DNA of 37,485 nt. It comes from DASYPQ01 sp041488095. Its GTDB lineage: Bacteria > Planctomycetota > UBA1135 > GCA-002686595. Below the pieces are notes generated by a model. That model worked only from the letters and a program-made list of their open reading frames with translations. It was not told the origin of the DNA and made no database searches. Position numbers and translations under genes: made by a program. This document shows positions 24,713 to 33,649 of the stretch, piece by piece. The DNA is taken from NCBI GenBank assembly GCA_041488095.1, contig JBGPOP010000043.1, positions 1-37,485 of the forward strand, written 5' to 3'. Positions within the stretch are counted from its first letter, which is position 1. Each line of letters begins with the position of its first letter.

Positions 24713-27155
24713 ACCGAGGATCCAGGTTCGCGGCGCTTCGCCGGGCGCGCGATCGCTCCGACTGCTGACTCGATCGGCGAGCCTGGCCCTGCTCTTCGGC
24801 GCGACGCTCTTCATCCTCCGCGCGGGCGCGGTGCTCGCCGGCGAAGGGCTGGGAGAGGGCGGCGACCGGGCCCTCGCGCTGTGGCACGTCGGCCTCGGCC
24901 TGGAGCGCGCCTTCCCGTTCGCGCTGGTGATCGGCGCGGCCGCGACCACCGTCGCGCTCACGCTCTCCCGGCGCGCGATCGCAGCCGTGGCGCTCTGCGG
25001 CGCGCTCTTCCTGGTGTCGCTGTCGGGCTGGCTCGTCGACGACCCCTTCTACGTTCCGGACCTGGGCGCTGCGCGGGGACGGATGAGGCTCCTCGAGCTC
25101 TCGGTCGTCGCGCTGGCCCTGTCTTCCCTGATGCTCTGGGCTTGCCGTCGCGCCCTGCGCCCGACCTCCCGCGGATTCCTCTCCAGCCCGGCCGCGCTGC
25201 ACGGCTGCGCGCTCTTCGCCGTGCTCGTCGCGGCGACCGGCTGGGCGCTCTTCCGTCGTACTCCGCCCGTCCGCACGGTCCACGAGACGGCGCGCGTGAT
25301 GCTCCTCGGACCGCCCTCCTGGAGCGTGGTCTCGAGTCAAGCCGGACACCCGCCCTATGTCGGCTTGTTGACTCCCACCCTCGACTGGAACGCCGACGGA
25401 GGCGATCTGCCTTCGCTGATCATGCCGCCACCCTGCGAGGTACGATTCGAGATCCGACCCGAGGACGGCCCCGTGCGGCTGCGGGCGGCAGCGGGCTGCG
25501 ACCGGCGCCTGCGCTGGCAGCTCGAGAGCGCACCGCAGGATGGCGCGGTCGTGTTCGAGATCGCGGTCAACGGCGAGCGGCGGTTCGACGCACGGATCCC
25601 GGCGCATGGATCGGCCTCGTCGCGCACCTGGCACCACGCGGGCGGGAGGGAGGGCATCGCCCTGTCGCCCGGCGACGTGGTCACGCTGCGCACGTCTCTC
25701 TCGCCTTCCGACGTCCCGGTCGTCGGCGAGCTGGGACTGCTCGCCGGCTTCGGCCGCTGCGAGCTCGAGCGCGCGGTGGAGCGTCCCCGCGAGCGGGCCG
25801 ACAGGGAGAGGCCCAACATCCTCCTGGTCGTGATGGACACGCTGCGCGCCGACGAGCTGTCCTGCTACGGGCACCCCGGCCGCACCACGCCGGAGCTCGA
25901 CCGGCTCGCCGCGCGCGGCGTCCTCTACGAGCGCGCCTGCGCCACGTCGAGCTGGACGTGGCCGTCGACCGCCTCGATCCTGACCGGCCTCCCGCCCGAG
26001 GCGCACGGCGTCGTCGACGACGGTGCGTGCTATCTCGACGGCAGTCTGGACACGCTGGCGGAGGTGCTCGGGCGACGCAACTACACGACCGGCGCTTTCG
26101 CGTGCAACCCGCTCCTCGACCCGGGCAAGAACTTCGACCAGGGCTTCGAGACCTTCGACTACTCCCGGGATTTCCGCAAGACGGACCAGGTGCTGCCGGA
26201 CATCGATGCCTGGATGGGTCGGCACGCCGACTCGCGCTTCTTCCTCTACCTGCACTTCGTCGACACCCACGAGCCGCATCGACCGCGGCCGGAGGATCTC
26301 GAGCGGGTCGGCACCTCCGCCCTCCCGCCTCCGGGGTGCCCTGAACGTCCCATGGTCGATTACCGCGCGCCTCTCATGAAAGGCATGGGCCTCACGCCCG
26401 AGGGCAAGCTGAACGCCGATCTCGTGATCCCGCCGGAGCACCAGCGCTGGATCCGGGACATCTACTCTGCCTCCGTTTCGACGGCCGACCACTACGTGGG
26501 CGAGGTGCTGCGCATGCTCGAGGCGCACGACCTGGAGGAGAAGACCCTGGTCGCGTTCACGAGCGATCACGGCGAGGAGCTCTTCGACCACGGGTTCCTC
26601 GGTCACAGCCAGACGGTCTGCCAGGAGCTGATCCACGTGCCCCTGATCCTCGCCGGTCCCGGGATTCACCCCGGGGTCCGCGTCGATGCGCCCGTGTCCA
26701 ACCGGTCGCTGTTCTGGACCCTGGCCCATCGCGGGGGAGTCGAGATGCGAGAGGTTCTGGAGCCGGTCGATCTGGCCTCGTCCGGGAGCTTGCAGCCGCG
26801 GGCAGTGTTCTTCTCGACCGAGCACGGCTGGTGGTGGAACAACCCGCGGCTTCCGATCGCAGGAATCCAGGACTGGCCCTGGGTGCTGCACTACGTTCCG
26901 CGCGGCCTGCCCTGGGGCGCTGCGGCGGACGCCGATCCGGGGGAAGGGCAGGTGCGGCTCTACAACCTCGAGGAAGATCCCGGCGAGCGGGTGGACCTGG
27001 CAGGAGCGCGACCCGACCTCGCACAGGCGCTGCGCCGGCGGATCGTCGAGCATGGGCGGACTGCAGCCGGCATGAGGCCCCGGGTCGCGCCGGGTGCGGG
27101 CGATGCGACGCTCGAGATGCTGCGCAGGATGGGCTACTCCGGCGACGACCGGTGA
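24702..27155 (+). CDS. Membrane-anchored sulfatase-fold enzyme with Thr nucleophile, copy B
   Basis: An 817-residue tandem paralog of the preceding gene, nearly colinear and identical over long stretches such as MDTLRADELSCYGHPGRTTP and CNPLLDPGKNFDQGFETF. It has the same five N-terminal helices, the same periplasmic beta domain (LIMPPPCEV, FEIRPEDGPVRLRA) and the same T-W-P-S-T nucleophile motif in place of C-x-P-x-R. AFTSDHGEELFDHG is kept, so both copies look intact. Divergence is greatest in the 26270-26410 region (residues ~525-570), which lies beside the active site in this fold and could alter substrate choice (inference). The ATG at 24702 lies within the end of copy A. The 3' end overlaps the convergent DUF1016 gene by 22 nt. 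Confidence 0.87.
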   Translation: MVGEPRIQVRGASPGARSLRLLTRSASLALLFGATLFILRAGAVLAGEGLGEGGDRALALWHVGLGLERAFPFALVIGAAATTVALTLSRRAIAAVALCGALFLVSLSGWLVDDPFYVPDLGAARGRMRLLELSVVALALSSLMLWACRRALRPTSRGFLSSPAALHGCALFAVLVAATGWALFRRTPPVRTVHETARVMLLGPPSWSVVSSQAGHPPYVGLLTPTLDWNADGGDLPSLIMPPPCEVRFEIRPEDGPVRLRAAAGCDRRLRWQLESAPQDGAVVFEIAVNGERRFDARIPAHGSASSRTWHHAGGREGIALSPGDVVTLRTSLSPSDVPVVGELGLLAGFGRCELERAVERPRERADRERPNILLVVMDTLRADELSCYGHPGRTTPELDRLAARGVLYERACATSSWTWPSTASILTGLPPEAHGVVDDGACYLDGSLDTLAEVLGRRNYTTGAFACNPLLDPGKNFDQGFETFDYSRDFRKTDQVLPDIDAWMGRHADSRFFLYLHFVDTHEPHRPRPEDLERVGTSALPPPGCPERPMVDYRAPLMKGMGLTPEGKLNADLVIPPEHQRWIRDIYSASVSTADHYVGEVLRMLEAHDLEEKTLVAFTSDHGEELFDHGFLGHSQTVCQELIHVPLILAGPGIHPGVRVDAPVSNRSLFWTLAHRGGVEMREVLEPVDLASSGSLQPRAVFFSTEHGWWWNNPRLPIAGIQDWPWVLHYVPRGLPWGAAADADPGEGQVRLYNLEEDPGERVDLAGARPDLAQALRRRIVEHGRTAAGMRPRVAPGAGDATLEMLRRMGYSGDDR

Positions 27156-28234
27156 GGCGTCGGACCGGGCTCGCTCGTCTCGCGGGCGATCCCGAGTTGG
27201 GTGCGGGCCGCGCGGATCGCCTCGTGGAGCTTCTCCTCGAGCAGCTTCCGCGGCGGGAGCTCCGTGAGGAACTCCGCAACCCGAATGCCGCTCTGCTCGA
27301 GGCTCAGGATCTCGACATGCTCGGCCGACTTGCCGGCGCAGAGGATCAAGCCGATCGGCAGCTCCTCACCGGATCGGCGCTCGAAGCGGTCGAGCCAGCG
27401 CAGGTAGAGCTCCATCTGGCCCTTGTCGGCCGCGCGGAAGCGGCCGAGCTTGAGCTCGACGGCGACGAGGCGGCGAAGGTCCCGATGGAACAGGAGCAGG
27501 TCCAGGTAATAGTCCTCGTGATCCACGGAGATGCGCTTCTGGCGCGCGACAAAGGTGAAGCCCGCGCCGAGCTCGAGGAGGAAGCGCTCCAGCTCGCGTA
27601 GGATCGCGGCCTCGAGGTCCTTCTCGGCGTAGGCGTCCTTCAAGCCGAGGAAGTCGAGCAGGTAGGGATCGCGGAAGACGAGGTCGGGAGTCAGTTTGTC
27701 CTCCGTCCGCAAGGCGGCGAGTTCCCTTCGGGCGAGCAGGGCCGGCTTCCTCGAGAGCGCTGTCCGTTCGTAGAGCATTCCGGAGATCTTCTTCTCGAGG
27801 GTCCGCGTGCTCCATCGCTCGAGGCGGCACATCTCGGTGTAGAATTCGCGTTTCAGAGGTTTCTCGAGACTCGCCAGGAGCCTGAAGTGCGTCCAGCTCA
27901 ATTGTCGCCGCAGTGCGGCGACAATCCTCGGGTCGGGGAAGGCCTCGGCGACCTGGATCATCCGGAAGAGGCCCTTGCTGTTGAATCCCTGGCCGTACTC
28001 GGCCGTCAGGCGCCGGGCCAGGTTTTCCACGATCATCTCGCCGTATCCGGCCCGCTTCTCCTTCAGGAGATCACTCCGGATGCGCGCCCCGATGCCCCAG
28101 TAGAGCGTCACGAGGCCAGCGTTGACCGCCCGCGCTGTATGCTCCCGTGCCGCCTCGATCAGTCGGCGGACGTCGCCGAGGAGGTGCCGGGGCGTCGCCG
28201 GAACCAGAGACCGGTGCTTCGATCGATGGCGCAT
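27134..28234 (-). CDS. DUF1016 / YhcG-like PDDEXK nuclease-domain protein
   Basis: A 366-residue protein. The DUF1016 N-terminal domain (residues ~20-190) contains LVTLYWGIGARI, GYGEMIVENLARRL, FPDPRIVAALRRQLSWTHF and REFYTEMCRLERWSTRTL. The C-terminal part is a PDDEXK nuclease-like domain with DYYLDLLLFHRDLRRLVAVELK (Asp near 244, Glu-x-Lys near 257), then GQMELYLRWLDR and PIGLILCAGKS. Proteins of this family occur in defence and mobile neighbourhoods and as stand-alone genes; their role is not firmly known. The ATG at 28234 is chosen for the GGAGGAAGG just upstream and the family N-terminus; the open frame extends much further but is antisense to the oxidoreductase gene. A deleted relative lies at 19860-20160. 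Confidence 0.92.
   Translation of the reverse strand: MRHRSKHRSLVPATPRHLLGDVRRLIEAAREHTARAVNAGLVTLYWGIGARIRSDLLKEKRAGYGEMIVENLARRLTAEYGQGFNSKGLFRMIQVAEAFPDPRIVAALRRQLSWTHFRLLASLEKPLKREFYTEMCRLERWSTRTLEKKISGMLYERTALSRKPALLARRELAALRTEDKLTPDLVFRDPYLLDFLGLKDAYAEKDLEAAILRELERFLLELGAGFTFVARQKRISVDHEDYYLDLLLFHRDLRRLVAVELKLGRFRAADKGQMELYLRWLDRFERRSGEELPIGLILCAGKSAEHVEILSLEQSGIRVAEFLTELPPRKLLEEKLHEAIRAARTQLGIARETSEPGPTPHRSSPE
27901..27925. repeat. 25-bp perfect palindrome inside the intact DUF1016 gene
   Basis: Arms ATTGTCGCCGCA and TGCGGCGACAAT are perfect 12-nt reverse complements around a central G. In the coding direction this spans residues IVAALRRQL, the same codons as the palindrome in the relic at 20032-20056. 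The outer five and inner three positions of each arm are identical in both copies, and the four between them differ with pairing preserved. Confidence 0.9.
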
Positions 28235-28351
28235 CCTTCCTCCGCCAGCGCGGACAGGGCTCGGTGCGACAGGTTGCAGGGAATCCCGGAGAAAGCACGA
28301 GACGTGCGGGTCCCGTCTCCTAGGGACCTCGTCCTGGTTAGGATTCCGCCC

Positions 28352-29554
28352 ATGGCGAGACCACTGCGCGTCGCATTGATCGGTCAGAAGTTCATGGGCC
28401 GCGCCCACAGCAACGCGTGGGGGCAGGTGAACCGCTTCTTCGATCCGCCGCTCGAGGCGGTGATGCACACCGTCGCCGGGCGCGACGGGAAGGATCTGGC
28501 CGCGTTCTCGAGACGCTGGGGCTGGAGGAAGTGGACGGCCGACTGGCGGACGATCGCGAAGGACCCCGAGGTCGATCTCGTCGACGTCTCGACCCCGAAC
28601 GACCTGCACGCGGAGCCGTCGATCGCGATGCTCGAGGCCGGCAAGCACGTCGCGTGCGAGAAGCCGCTCGCGGGAACGCTCGAGGACGCGCGCACGATGC
28701 GCGACGCGGCGGCGCGCGCGGGCGAGAAGCGCGGCGGACCGAAGACTTTCGTCTGGTACAACTACCGGCGCTGCCCGGCCGTCGCGCTCGCCTGGCAGCT
28801 CGTCCGCGAGGGGAAGCTCGGACGGATCTACCACGTCCGGGCGAAGTACCTCCAGAGCTGGGGCGGGCCGGACACGCCGCTGCTGTGGCGCTTCCAGAAG
28901 GGACGCGCGGGTTCGGGAGCGCACGGGGATCTGAACGCGCACATCGTCGACATGGCGCGATTCCTACTCGGCGACGAAGTGGAGGAGATCTACGGTGCGG
29001 TGTCGCGGACGTTCATCACGGAACGGGCAATCCCCGCATCCTCCGCAGCGGCCGGCAAGGCTCTCGGCGGCAAGGGGAGCGCGAAGATGGGCAAGAGCGA
29101 CGTCGACGACGCGGTGCTGTTCCTGGCGGGCTTCGCGGGCGGCGCGGTGGCGAGCTTCGAGGCGACGCGTCTCGCGACCGGCCACCAGAACGCGAACTCG
29201 ATCGAATTGAACGGCGAAAAGGGCTCGCTGCGATTCGATTTCGAGGACATGAACGTGCTCGGCTTCTTCGACGCGACGCAGGGGCCGCGGCTGTCGGGTT
29301 GGCGTCGGATCCTGTGCACTTCGGCGGCGGGGAATCATCCCTACGCGGGGCACTGGTGGCCAGACGCGCACGTGCTCGGCTACGAGCACGGCTTCACGAA
29401 CATGGCGGCGGACATCCTCGAGACGCTGGGGGGCAGGAAGCCCGTCGTGCCTCTGCCCGACTTCGCGGACGCCTACGAGACGCAGCGCGTGCTCGAGGCG
29501 GCGCTCGTGTCGGCCAAGGAGCGCTGCGCTGTCAAGCTCGCGGACGTCCGCTAA
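28352..29554 (+). CDS. Gfo/Idh/MocA-family oxidoreductase
   Basis: A 400-residue NAD(P)-dependent oxidoreductase. The Rossmann N-terminus is VALIGQKFMGRAHSNAW, followed by DLVDVSTPNDLHAEPSIAML and the family motif CEKPLAG near residues 103-109. The C-terminal substrate domain contains WRFQKGRAGSGAHGDLNAHI with the usual catalytic Asp/His region near 195, then FEATRLATGHQN and NSIELNGEKGSLRF. It probably oxidises or reduces a sugar or inositol derivative; the exact substrate is unknown. The ATG at 28352 has TAGGA upstream. The isomerase gene follows after 29 nt, and such pairs are common in sugar and inositol catabolism, so the two probably act in one pathway. Confidence 0.93.
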   Translation: MARPLRVALIGQKFMGRAHSNAWGQVNRFFDPPLEAVMHTVAGRDGKDLAAFSRRWGWRKWTADWRTIAKDPEVDLVDVSTPNDLHAEPSIAMLEAGKHVACEKPLAGTLEDARTMRDAAARAGEKRGGPKTFVWYNYRRCPAVALAWQLVREGKLGRIYHVRAKYLQSWGGPDTPLLWRFQKGRAGSGAHGDLNAHIVDMARFLLGDEVEEIYGAVSRTFITERAIPASSAAAGKALGGKGSAKMGKSDVDDAVLFLAGFAGGAVASFEATRLATGHQNANSIELNGEKGSLRFDFEDMNVLGFFDATQGPRLSGWRRILCTSAAGNHPYAGHWWPDAHVLGYEHGFTNMAADILETLGGRKPVVPLPDFADAYETQRVLEAALVSAKERCAVKLADVR

Positions 29555-29583
29555 GCTAGGACACGCCCCAGGAGGAGATCCCC

Positions 29584-30633
29584 ATGCCCCGTCCCGTCTG
29601 CCTCTTCACCGGCCAATGGGCCGACCTCCCGCTCGAGAAGCTCTGCGAGAAGGCCAAGGAGTTCGGCTACGACGGCCTCGAGCTCGCTTGCTGGGGCGAT
29701 CACTTCGACGTGCAGCGCGCGCTGAAGGAGCAGGACTACTGCGACAAGCAGTGGGAGCTCCTCAACGACTACGGCCTGGCCTCCTTCGCGATCAGCAACC
29801 ACCTCGCCGGCCAGGCCGTGTGCGACGTGATCGACGAGCGGCACAAGGCGATCCTGCCCGAGCACGTGTGGGGTGACGGCAATCCCGAGGGCGTGCGCAA
29901 GCGCGCCACGCAGGAGATGATCGACACGGTCAAGGCCGCTCGGAAGTTCTTCGGCGCCGCGCCGGAGGTCGTGAAGCAGTACCTCGGCAAGCGCACCGGC
30001 CGCACGGTCGTCGTCGGCTTCACGGGCAGCCCGATCTGGCACCTCATCTATTCGTTCCCCCCCGTGACCAAGGCGCAGATCGAGGACGGCTACGCGCAGT
30101 TCGCCAGCCGCTGGCGGCCGATCCTGGCCGAATGCGAGAACCAGGACGTGTGCTTCGCGCTCGAGGTGCACCCGACCGAGATCGCGTTCGACATCGTCTC
30201 GACGCGGCGCACGCTGGCCGCGGTCGGGAACCACAAGCGCTTCGGACTGAACTTCGACCCGAGCCACTTCGGCTACCAGGGCGTCGATTACCTCGCGTTC
30301 CTGCGCGAGTTCGGGCCGCGGGTGTGGAACGTGCACGTCAAGGACGTGTGGTGGTCGGAGAAGGGGACGGAGGCGGGCGTCTTCGGCGGGCACACGAGCT
30401 TCGGCGACGACGGCCGCTTCTGGGACTTCCGCTCGCCGGGCCGCGGGAGGATCGACTTCCAGGGGATCATTCGGACGCTGAACCACTCGGGCTATCAAGG
30501 TCCGCTGACGGTCGAGTGGGAGGACCCGATGATGGACCGCGAGTTCGGCGCGTCGGAGGCGGAGAACTTCGTCCGTCGGCTCGACTTCCCGCGCAGCGAG
30601 CGCGCCTTCGACGCGGCGTTCTCGGAGGGGTGA
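29584..30633 (+). CDS. Sugar phosphate isomerase/epimerase (AP-endonuclease-2-like TIM barrel)
   Basis: A 349-residue TIM-barrel protein of the xylose-isomerase-like family. Probable metal ligands are ALEVHPTEIAFD (Glu), LNFDPSHFGYQG (Asp, His), WNVHVKDVWW (His) and GPLTVEWEDP (Glu). GYDGLELACWGDHFD near the start is typical. The start has a strong AGGAGGAG 9 nt upstream, and it forms an operon with the upstream oxidoreductase. The substrate is unassigned. The last 105 nt (30529-30633) are repeated as orphan tails at 33650-33754 and, more decayed, at about 36738-36821, each time upstream of an FG-GAP gene. Confidence 0.93.
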   Translation: MPRPVCLFTGQWADLPLEKLCEKAKEFGYDGLELACWGDHFDVQRALKEQDYCDKQWELLNDYGLASFAISNHLAGQAVCDVIDERHKAILPEHVWGDGNPEGVRKRATQEMIDTVKAARKFFGAAPEVVKQYLGKRTGRTVVVGFTGSPIWHLIYSFPPVTKAQIEDGYAQFASRWRPILAECENQDVCFALEVHPTEIAFDIVSTRRTLAAVGNHKRFGLNFDPSHFGYQGVDYLAFLREFGPRVWNVHVKDVWWSEKGTEAGVFGGHTSFGDDGRFWDFRSPGRGRIDFQGIIRTLNHSGYQGPLTVEWEDPMMDREFGASEAENFVRRLDFPRSERAFDAAFSEG

Positions 30634-30841
30634 GCTCCGTACCTAGGGAATCCGGACAGATGGCCTCTCGCCTTCCGAGCTCGGACCCGATGATCTGGTC
30701 TGGTTGATCCCACGGAACGACAAGGTCAGCTCAGCGAGCGAGCGGGCAGGAGCAGCAGTCCTCGGTCTCGGGCTTCTTCGGATGGCCCGAGGGAGCCAAC
30801 TTCGGATCCGAGGTTCCTTTGGATCAAGCGTCGGTGTGATC

Positions 30842-30870
30842 TTGCGGTAGAGGATGCGCGCTCGTAGGCT
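30842..30870 (+). promoter_or_regulatory. Candidate sigma-70-like promoter for FG-GAP gene 1
   Basis: TTGCGG and TAGGCT are separated by exactly 17 nt, 57 nt before the ATG of the FG-GAP gene. The same layout (TTGxGG, 17 nt, TAGxxT) is found before the next FG-GAP gene. The match to TTGACA/TATAAT is only partial. The rest of 30634-30927 shows no gene; a near-palindrome with GGATCC at its centre lies at 30798-30815. Confidence 0.3.
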
Positions 30871-30927
30871 GGGCAAGTAGGTGGGGAGGGCTCTGCATTC
30901 CTTCTTCGCCTCGGACTTCAGGGTTCG

Positions 30928-33612
30928 ATGAAACGAGCGTCCATGCTCTGGTTCGCTGGTTGTGCGCTGGTCGGCGCATTCGACGTGGCAATGGGCCAGA
31001 ACCGTCCTTGGATCTTTCCCTGTCCGACCCTCGATTCGGGCGGCGTCGGCCCAAGCTCCATCGCGGTCGGCGAAGTGAACGGCGACGGCCGGATGGACGT
31101 CGTGGTGGCCAACACCGGCTCGAATACCATCTGCGTGCTGAGGGGCAACGCGGGCGGCACGCTCGACGCGGCCGTTCCTTACGCCTCGGGCGGGAGCTAC
31201 CCGGACTCGGTCGCGATCGGGGACGTGAGCGGCGACGGGCGGCCGGACGTCGTGGTGGCCAACGGGGGCTGGAATACCATCTGCGTGCTGAAGGGCAACG
31301 CGGGCGGCACGCTCGACGTGGCAGTTTCCTACCTCTCGGGCGGGACCGGCCCGGTCTCGGTCGCGATCGGGGATGTGAGCGGCGATGGGCGGCCGGACGT
31401 GGTCGTGGCGAATTGGAATTCGAACACGGTGTGCGTGCTGAAGGGGAACGCGGGCGGCACGCTCGACGCGGCCGTTCCGTACGCCTCGGGCGGGAGCGGC
31501 CCGGACTCGGTCGCCATCGGTGACGTGAGCGGCGATGGGCGGCCGGACGTGGTCGTGGTGAATTGGAATTCGAACACAGTGTGCGTGCTGAAGGGGAACG
31601 CGCAAGGGACGCTCGACGACGCGTGGTGCTTCTATACCCACGGGAGCCAGGCGGCGTCCGTCGCCGTGGGCGACGTCAGCGGTGATGGCCGGGCGGACGT
31701 GATCGTGGCGAACTATGGTTCTCACACCGTCTGCGTGCTGAAGGGGAACGCGCAAGGAACCTTCGACAATGCGGTTCTGTATCCGTCAGGCGGCAACAAC
31801 CCATACCCGGTGGCAGTAGCTGACATCACCGGCGACGGCCGCCTGGATGTCGTGGTGGCCAACAGGGCTTCGAATGTCGTCTGCGTGCTGAAGGGGAACG
31901 CGCAGGGTGGGCTGGACAGCGCGGTGCCCTACGTGACGGGAGGCAGTCTCCCGAACTCCCTTGCGCTGGGCGACGTGAGTGGCGACGGGTGGGCGGACAT
32001 CGCGGTGGCGAACAACGGATCGAATACCGTGTGCGTGCTGAAGGGAAGCGCGCAGGGGACGCTGGATGACTTGGTGCTCTACCCGTCGGGCGGCAATGGC
32101 ACGGGTCTGCGCTGTATCGCTCTGGGCGACGTGAGCGGCGACGGGCGGCTCGACGCGGTCGTGGCGAACGTATCCCCCAGCAGTGTCGGCGTGCTGAAGG
32201 GCAACGCACAGGGCACGCTCGATGACGTGGTGACGTACCCCACGGGGGGTGCTTGGCCCGAGTCCGTTGCCCTCGGCGACGTGAATGGTGACAACCGCCT
32301 GGATGTGGTCGTGGCGCACTACGAGCCGAACACCGTCTGCGTGCTGAAGGGGAATGCGCAAGGGACGCTCGACAACGCGGTGTGCTACGCGACGGGCGGC
32401 GTTCAGGTGGTGTCCGTCGCCGTGGGCGACGTCACCGGCGATGGCCGGGCGGACGTGATCGCGACGAACTACTACTCGAACACCGTCTGTGTTCTGAGGG
32501 CGAATGCGCAGGGGACACTCGATAATGCAGTGACCTATTATTCAGGAGGCCTTGGCCCGCGCTCCGTCGCCGTGGGCGACGTGAGTGGCGACGGGCGGCC
32601 GGACGTGGTGGTGGCGAATTACTACTTCCCCAGCAGCATCTGCGTGCTGAAGGGCAACGCGCAGGGAACGCTGGACAACGCCACGTGCTACACCTTGGGA
32701 TACTCCAGCCCGATCCGCATCGCTCTCGGTGACGTGAGCGGCGACGGAAGACTGGACGTGGTCGTGGCGAACTCGAACGTGAACACCGTATGCGTGCTGA
32801 ATGGGAACGCGCAGGGGACGCTCGAGGACCCAGTGTCCTATTCTTCGGGAGGGATTTCCCCGCTTTCCGTCGCCGTGGGCGACGTGAGCGGCGACGGCAG
32901 GCCGGACGTGGTCGTGGTGAATGGCGGTTCGAACACCGTGTGCGTGCTTACGGGGAACGCGCAGGGAACGCTCGACAGTGCAGTGCCCTACGCCTCGGGC
33001 GAATCCGTCCCGATCTCCGTCGCCCTCGGGGACCTGAACGACGACAGCAGGCTGGATGCGGTGACGGCGAACAACGGTACGAACACCGTGAGTCTGTTGA
33101 TCAATGATCTCCCCCCCCTGCATGGAACCCCCTTCTGCTTCGGCGATGGTACGCACGGAAGCTGCCCGTGCGGCAACAGCGGCGTCGCGGGCCACGGCTG
33201 CCAGAACTCCCATTCGACGGGCGGCGCGATCCTCGCCTCGAGCGGCACGCCGAGCCTGTCGAGCGACGACGTGTTGCTCACTTCGTCGGACGAGCTGCCC
33301 GAGGCGTTCAGCATATTCATCCAAGGATCGATCCACATCCCCGGCATGAGCTTCGGCGACGGCCTACGCTGTGCCGGCGGCGTACTCAAGCGCTTGTATG
33401 CCAAGAACGCCACGGGGGGTGTCGTGTCGGCACCCGGCCCGCGTGAGCTGTCCATTTCCGCAAGGTCTGCGAGCTTGGGCGATCCGCTGAGTCCCGGATC
33501 GTTCCGGACCTATCAAGTTTACTACCGTGATCCGAAGGCCGACTTCTGCCCACATCCTCTGGGCGGCACGTTCAACGCGTCGAACGGCCAGCTCCTCTAC
33601 TGGTTCCCATAG
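30928..33612 (+). CDS. Secreted FG-GAP repeat protein 1 with six-Cys C-terminal domain
   Basis: An 894-residue protein with a signal peptide (MLWFAGCALVGAFDVAMGQ). From residue ~40 to ~730 it has 14 tandem repeats of about 50 residues, each with a calcium-binding core such as GDVSGDGRPDVVVAN and a strand like VCVLKGNAQGTLD. Almost every repeat carries one Cys in VCVLKGN. Fourteen repeats would suit two seven-bladed propellers (inference). A ~160-residue C-terminal domain follows (FCFGDG, CPCGN, GCQNS, RCAGG, YYRDP, FCPHP), shared with the sugar-dehydrogenase-like protein at 2181-3950. Repeats 1-4 use GNAGGTLD and later ones mostly GNAQGTLD; repeats 3 and 4 are almost identical over ~78 nt. 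Function is unknown; a secreted or surface adhesin-like or structural role is a guess. Confidence 0.9.
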   Translation: MKRASMLWFAGCALVGAFDVAMGQNRPWIFPCPTLDSGGVGPSSIAVGEVNGDGRMDVVVANTGSNTICVLRGNAGGTLDAAVPYASGGSYPDSVAIGDVSGDGRPDVVVANGGWNTICVLKGNAGGTLDVAVSYLSGGTGPVSVAIGDVSGDGRPDVVVANWNSNTVCVLKGNAGGTLDAAVPYASGGSGPDSVAIGDVSGDGRPDVVVVNWNSNTVCVLKGNAQGTLDDAWCFYTHGSQAASVAVGDVSGDGRADVIVANYGSHTVCVLKGNAQGTFDNAVLYPSGGNNPYPVAVADITGDGRLDVVVANRASNVVCVLKGNAQGGLDSAVPYVTGGSLPNSLALGDVSGDGWADIAVANNGSNTVCVLKGSAQGTLDDLVLYPSGGNGTGLRCIALGDVSGDGRLDAVVANVSPSSVGVLKGNAQGTLDDVVTYPTGGAWPESVALGDVNGDNRLDVVVAHYEPNTVCVLKGNAQGTLDNAVCYATGGVQVVSVAVGDVTGDGRADVIATNYYSNTVCVLRANAQGTLDNAVTYYSGGLGPRSVAVGDVSGDGRPDVVVANYYFPSSICVLKGNAQGTLDNATCYTLGYSSPIRIALGDVSGDGRLDVVVANSNVNTVCVLNGNAQGTLEDPVSYSSGGISPLSVAVGDVSGDGRPDVVVVNGGSNTVCVLTGNAQGTLDSAVPYASGESVPISVALGDLNDDSRLDAVTANNGTNTVSLLINDLPPLHGTPFCFGDGTHGSCPCGNSGVAGHGCQNSHSTGGAILASSGTPSLSSDDVLLTSSDELPEAFSIFIQGSIHIPGMSFGDGLRCAGGVLKRLYAKNATGGVVSAPGPRELSISARSASLGDPLSPGSFRTYQVYYRDPKADFCPHPLGGTFNASNGQLLYWFP

Positions 33613-33649
33613 TGCAGCCGTGATCGGCTGACCCTGGTGAGAGCATCCG

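Noticed and set aside
28235..28942. N-terminal extension of the DUF1016 protein
   Set aside because: It is antisense to the Gfo/Idh/MocA gene and Arg-rich; the ATG at 28234 has a good ribosome-binding site and the family start.
30798..30815. Near-palindrome with GGATCC at its centre between the isomerase and FG-GAP gene 1
   Set aside because: It needs a G-U/mismatch pair, has no following T-run and is not repeated before the other FG-GAP genes; probably chance.
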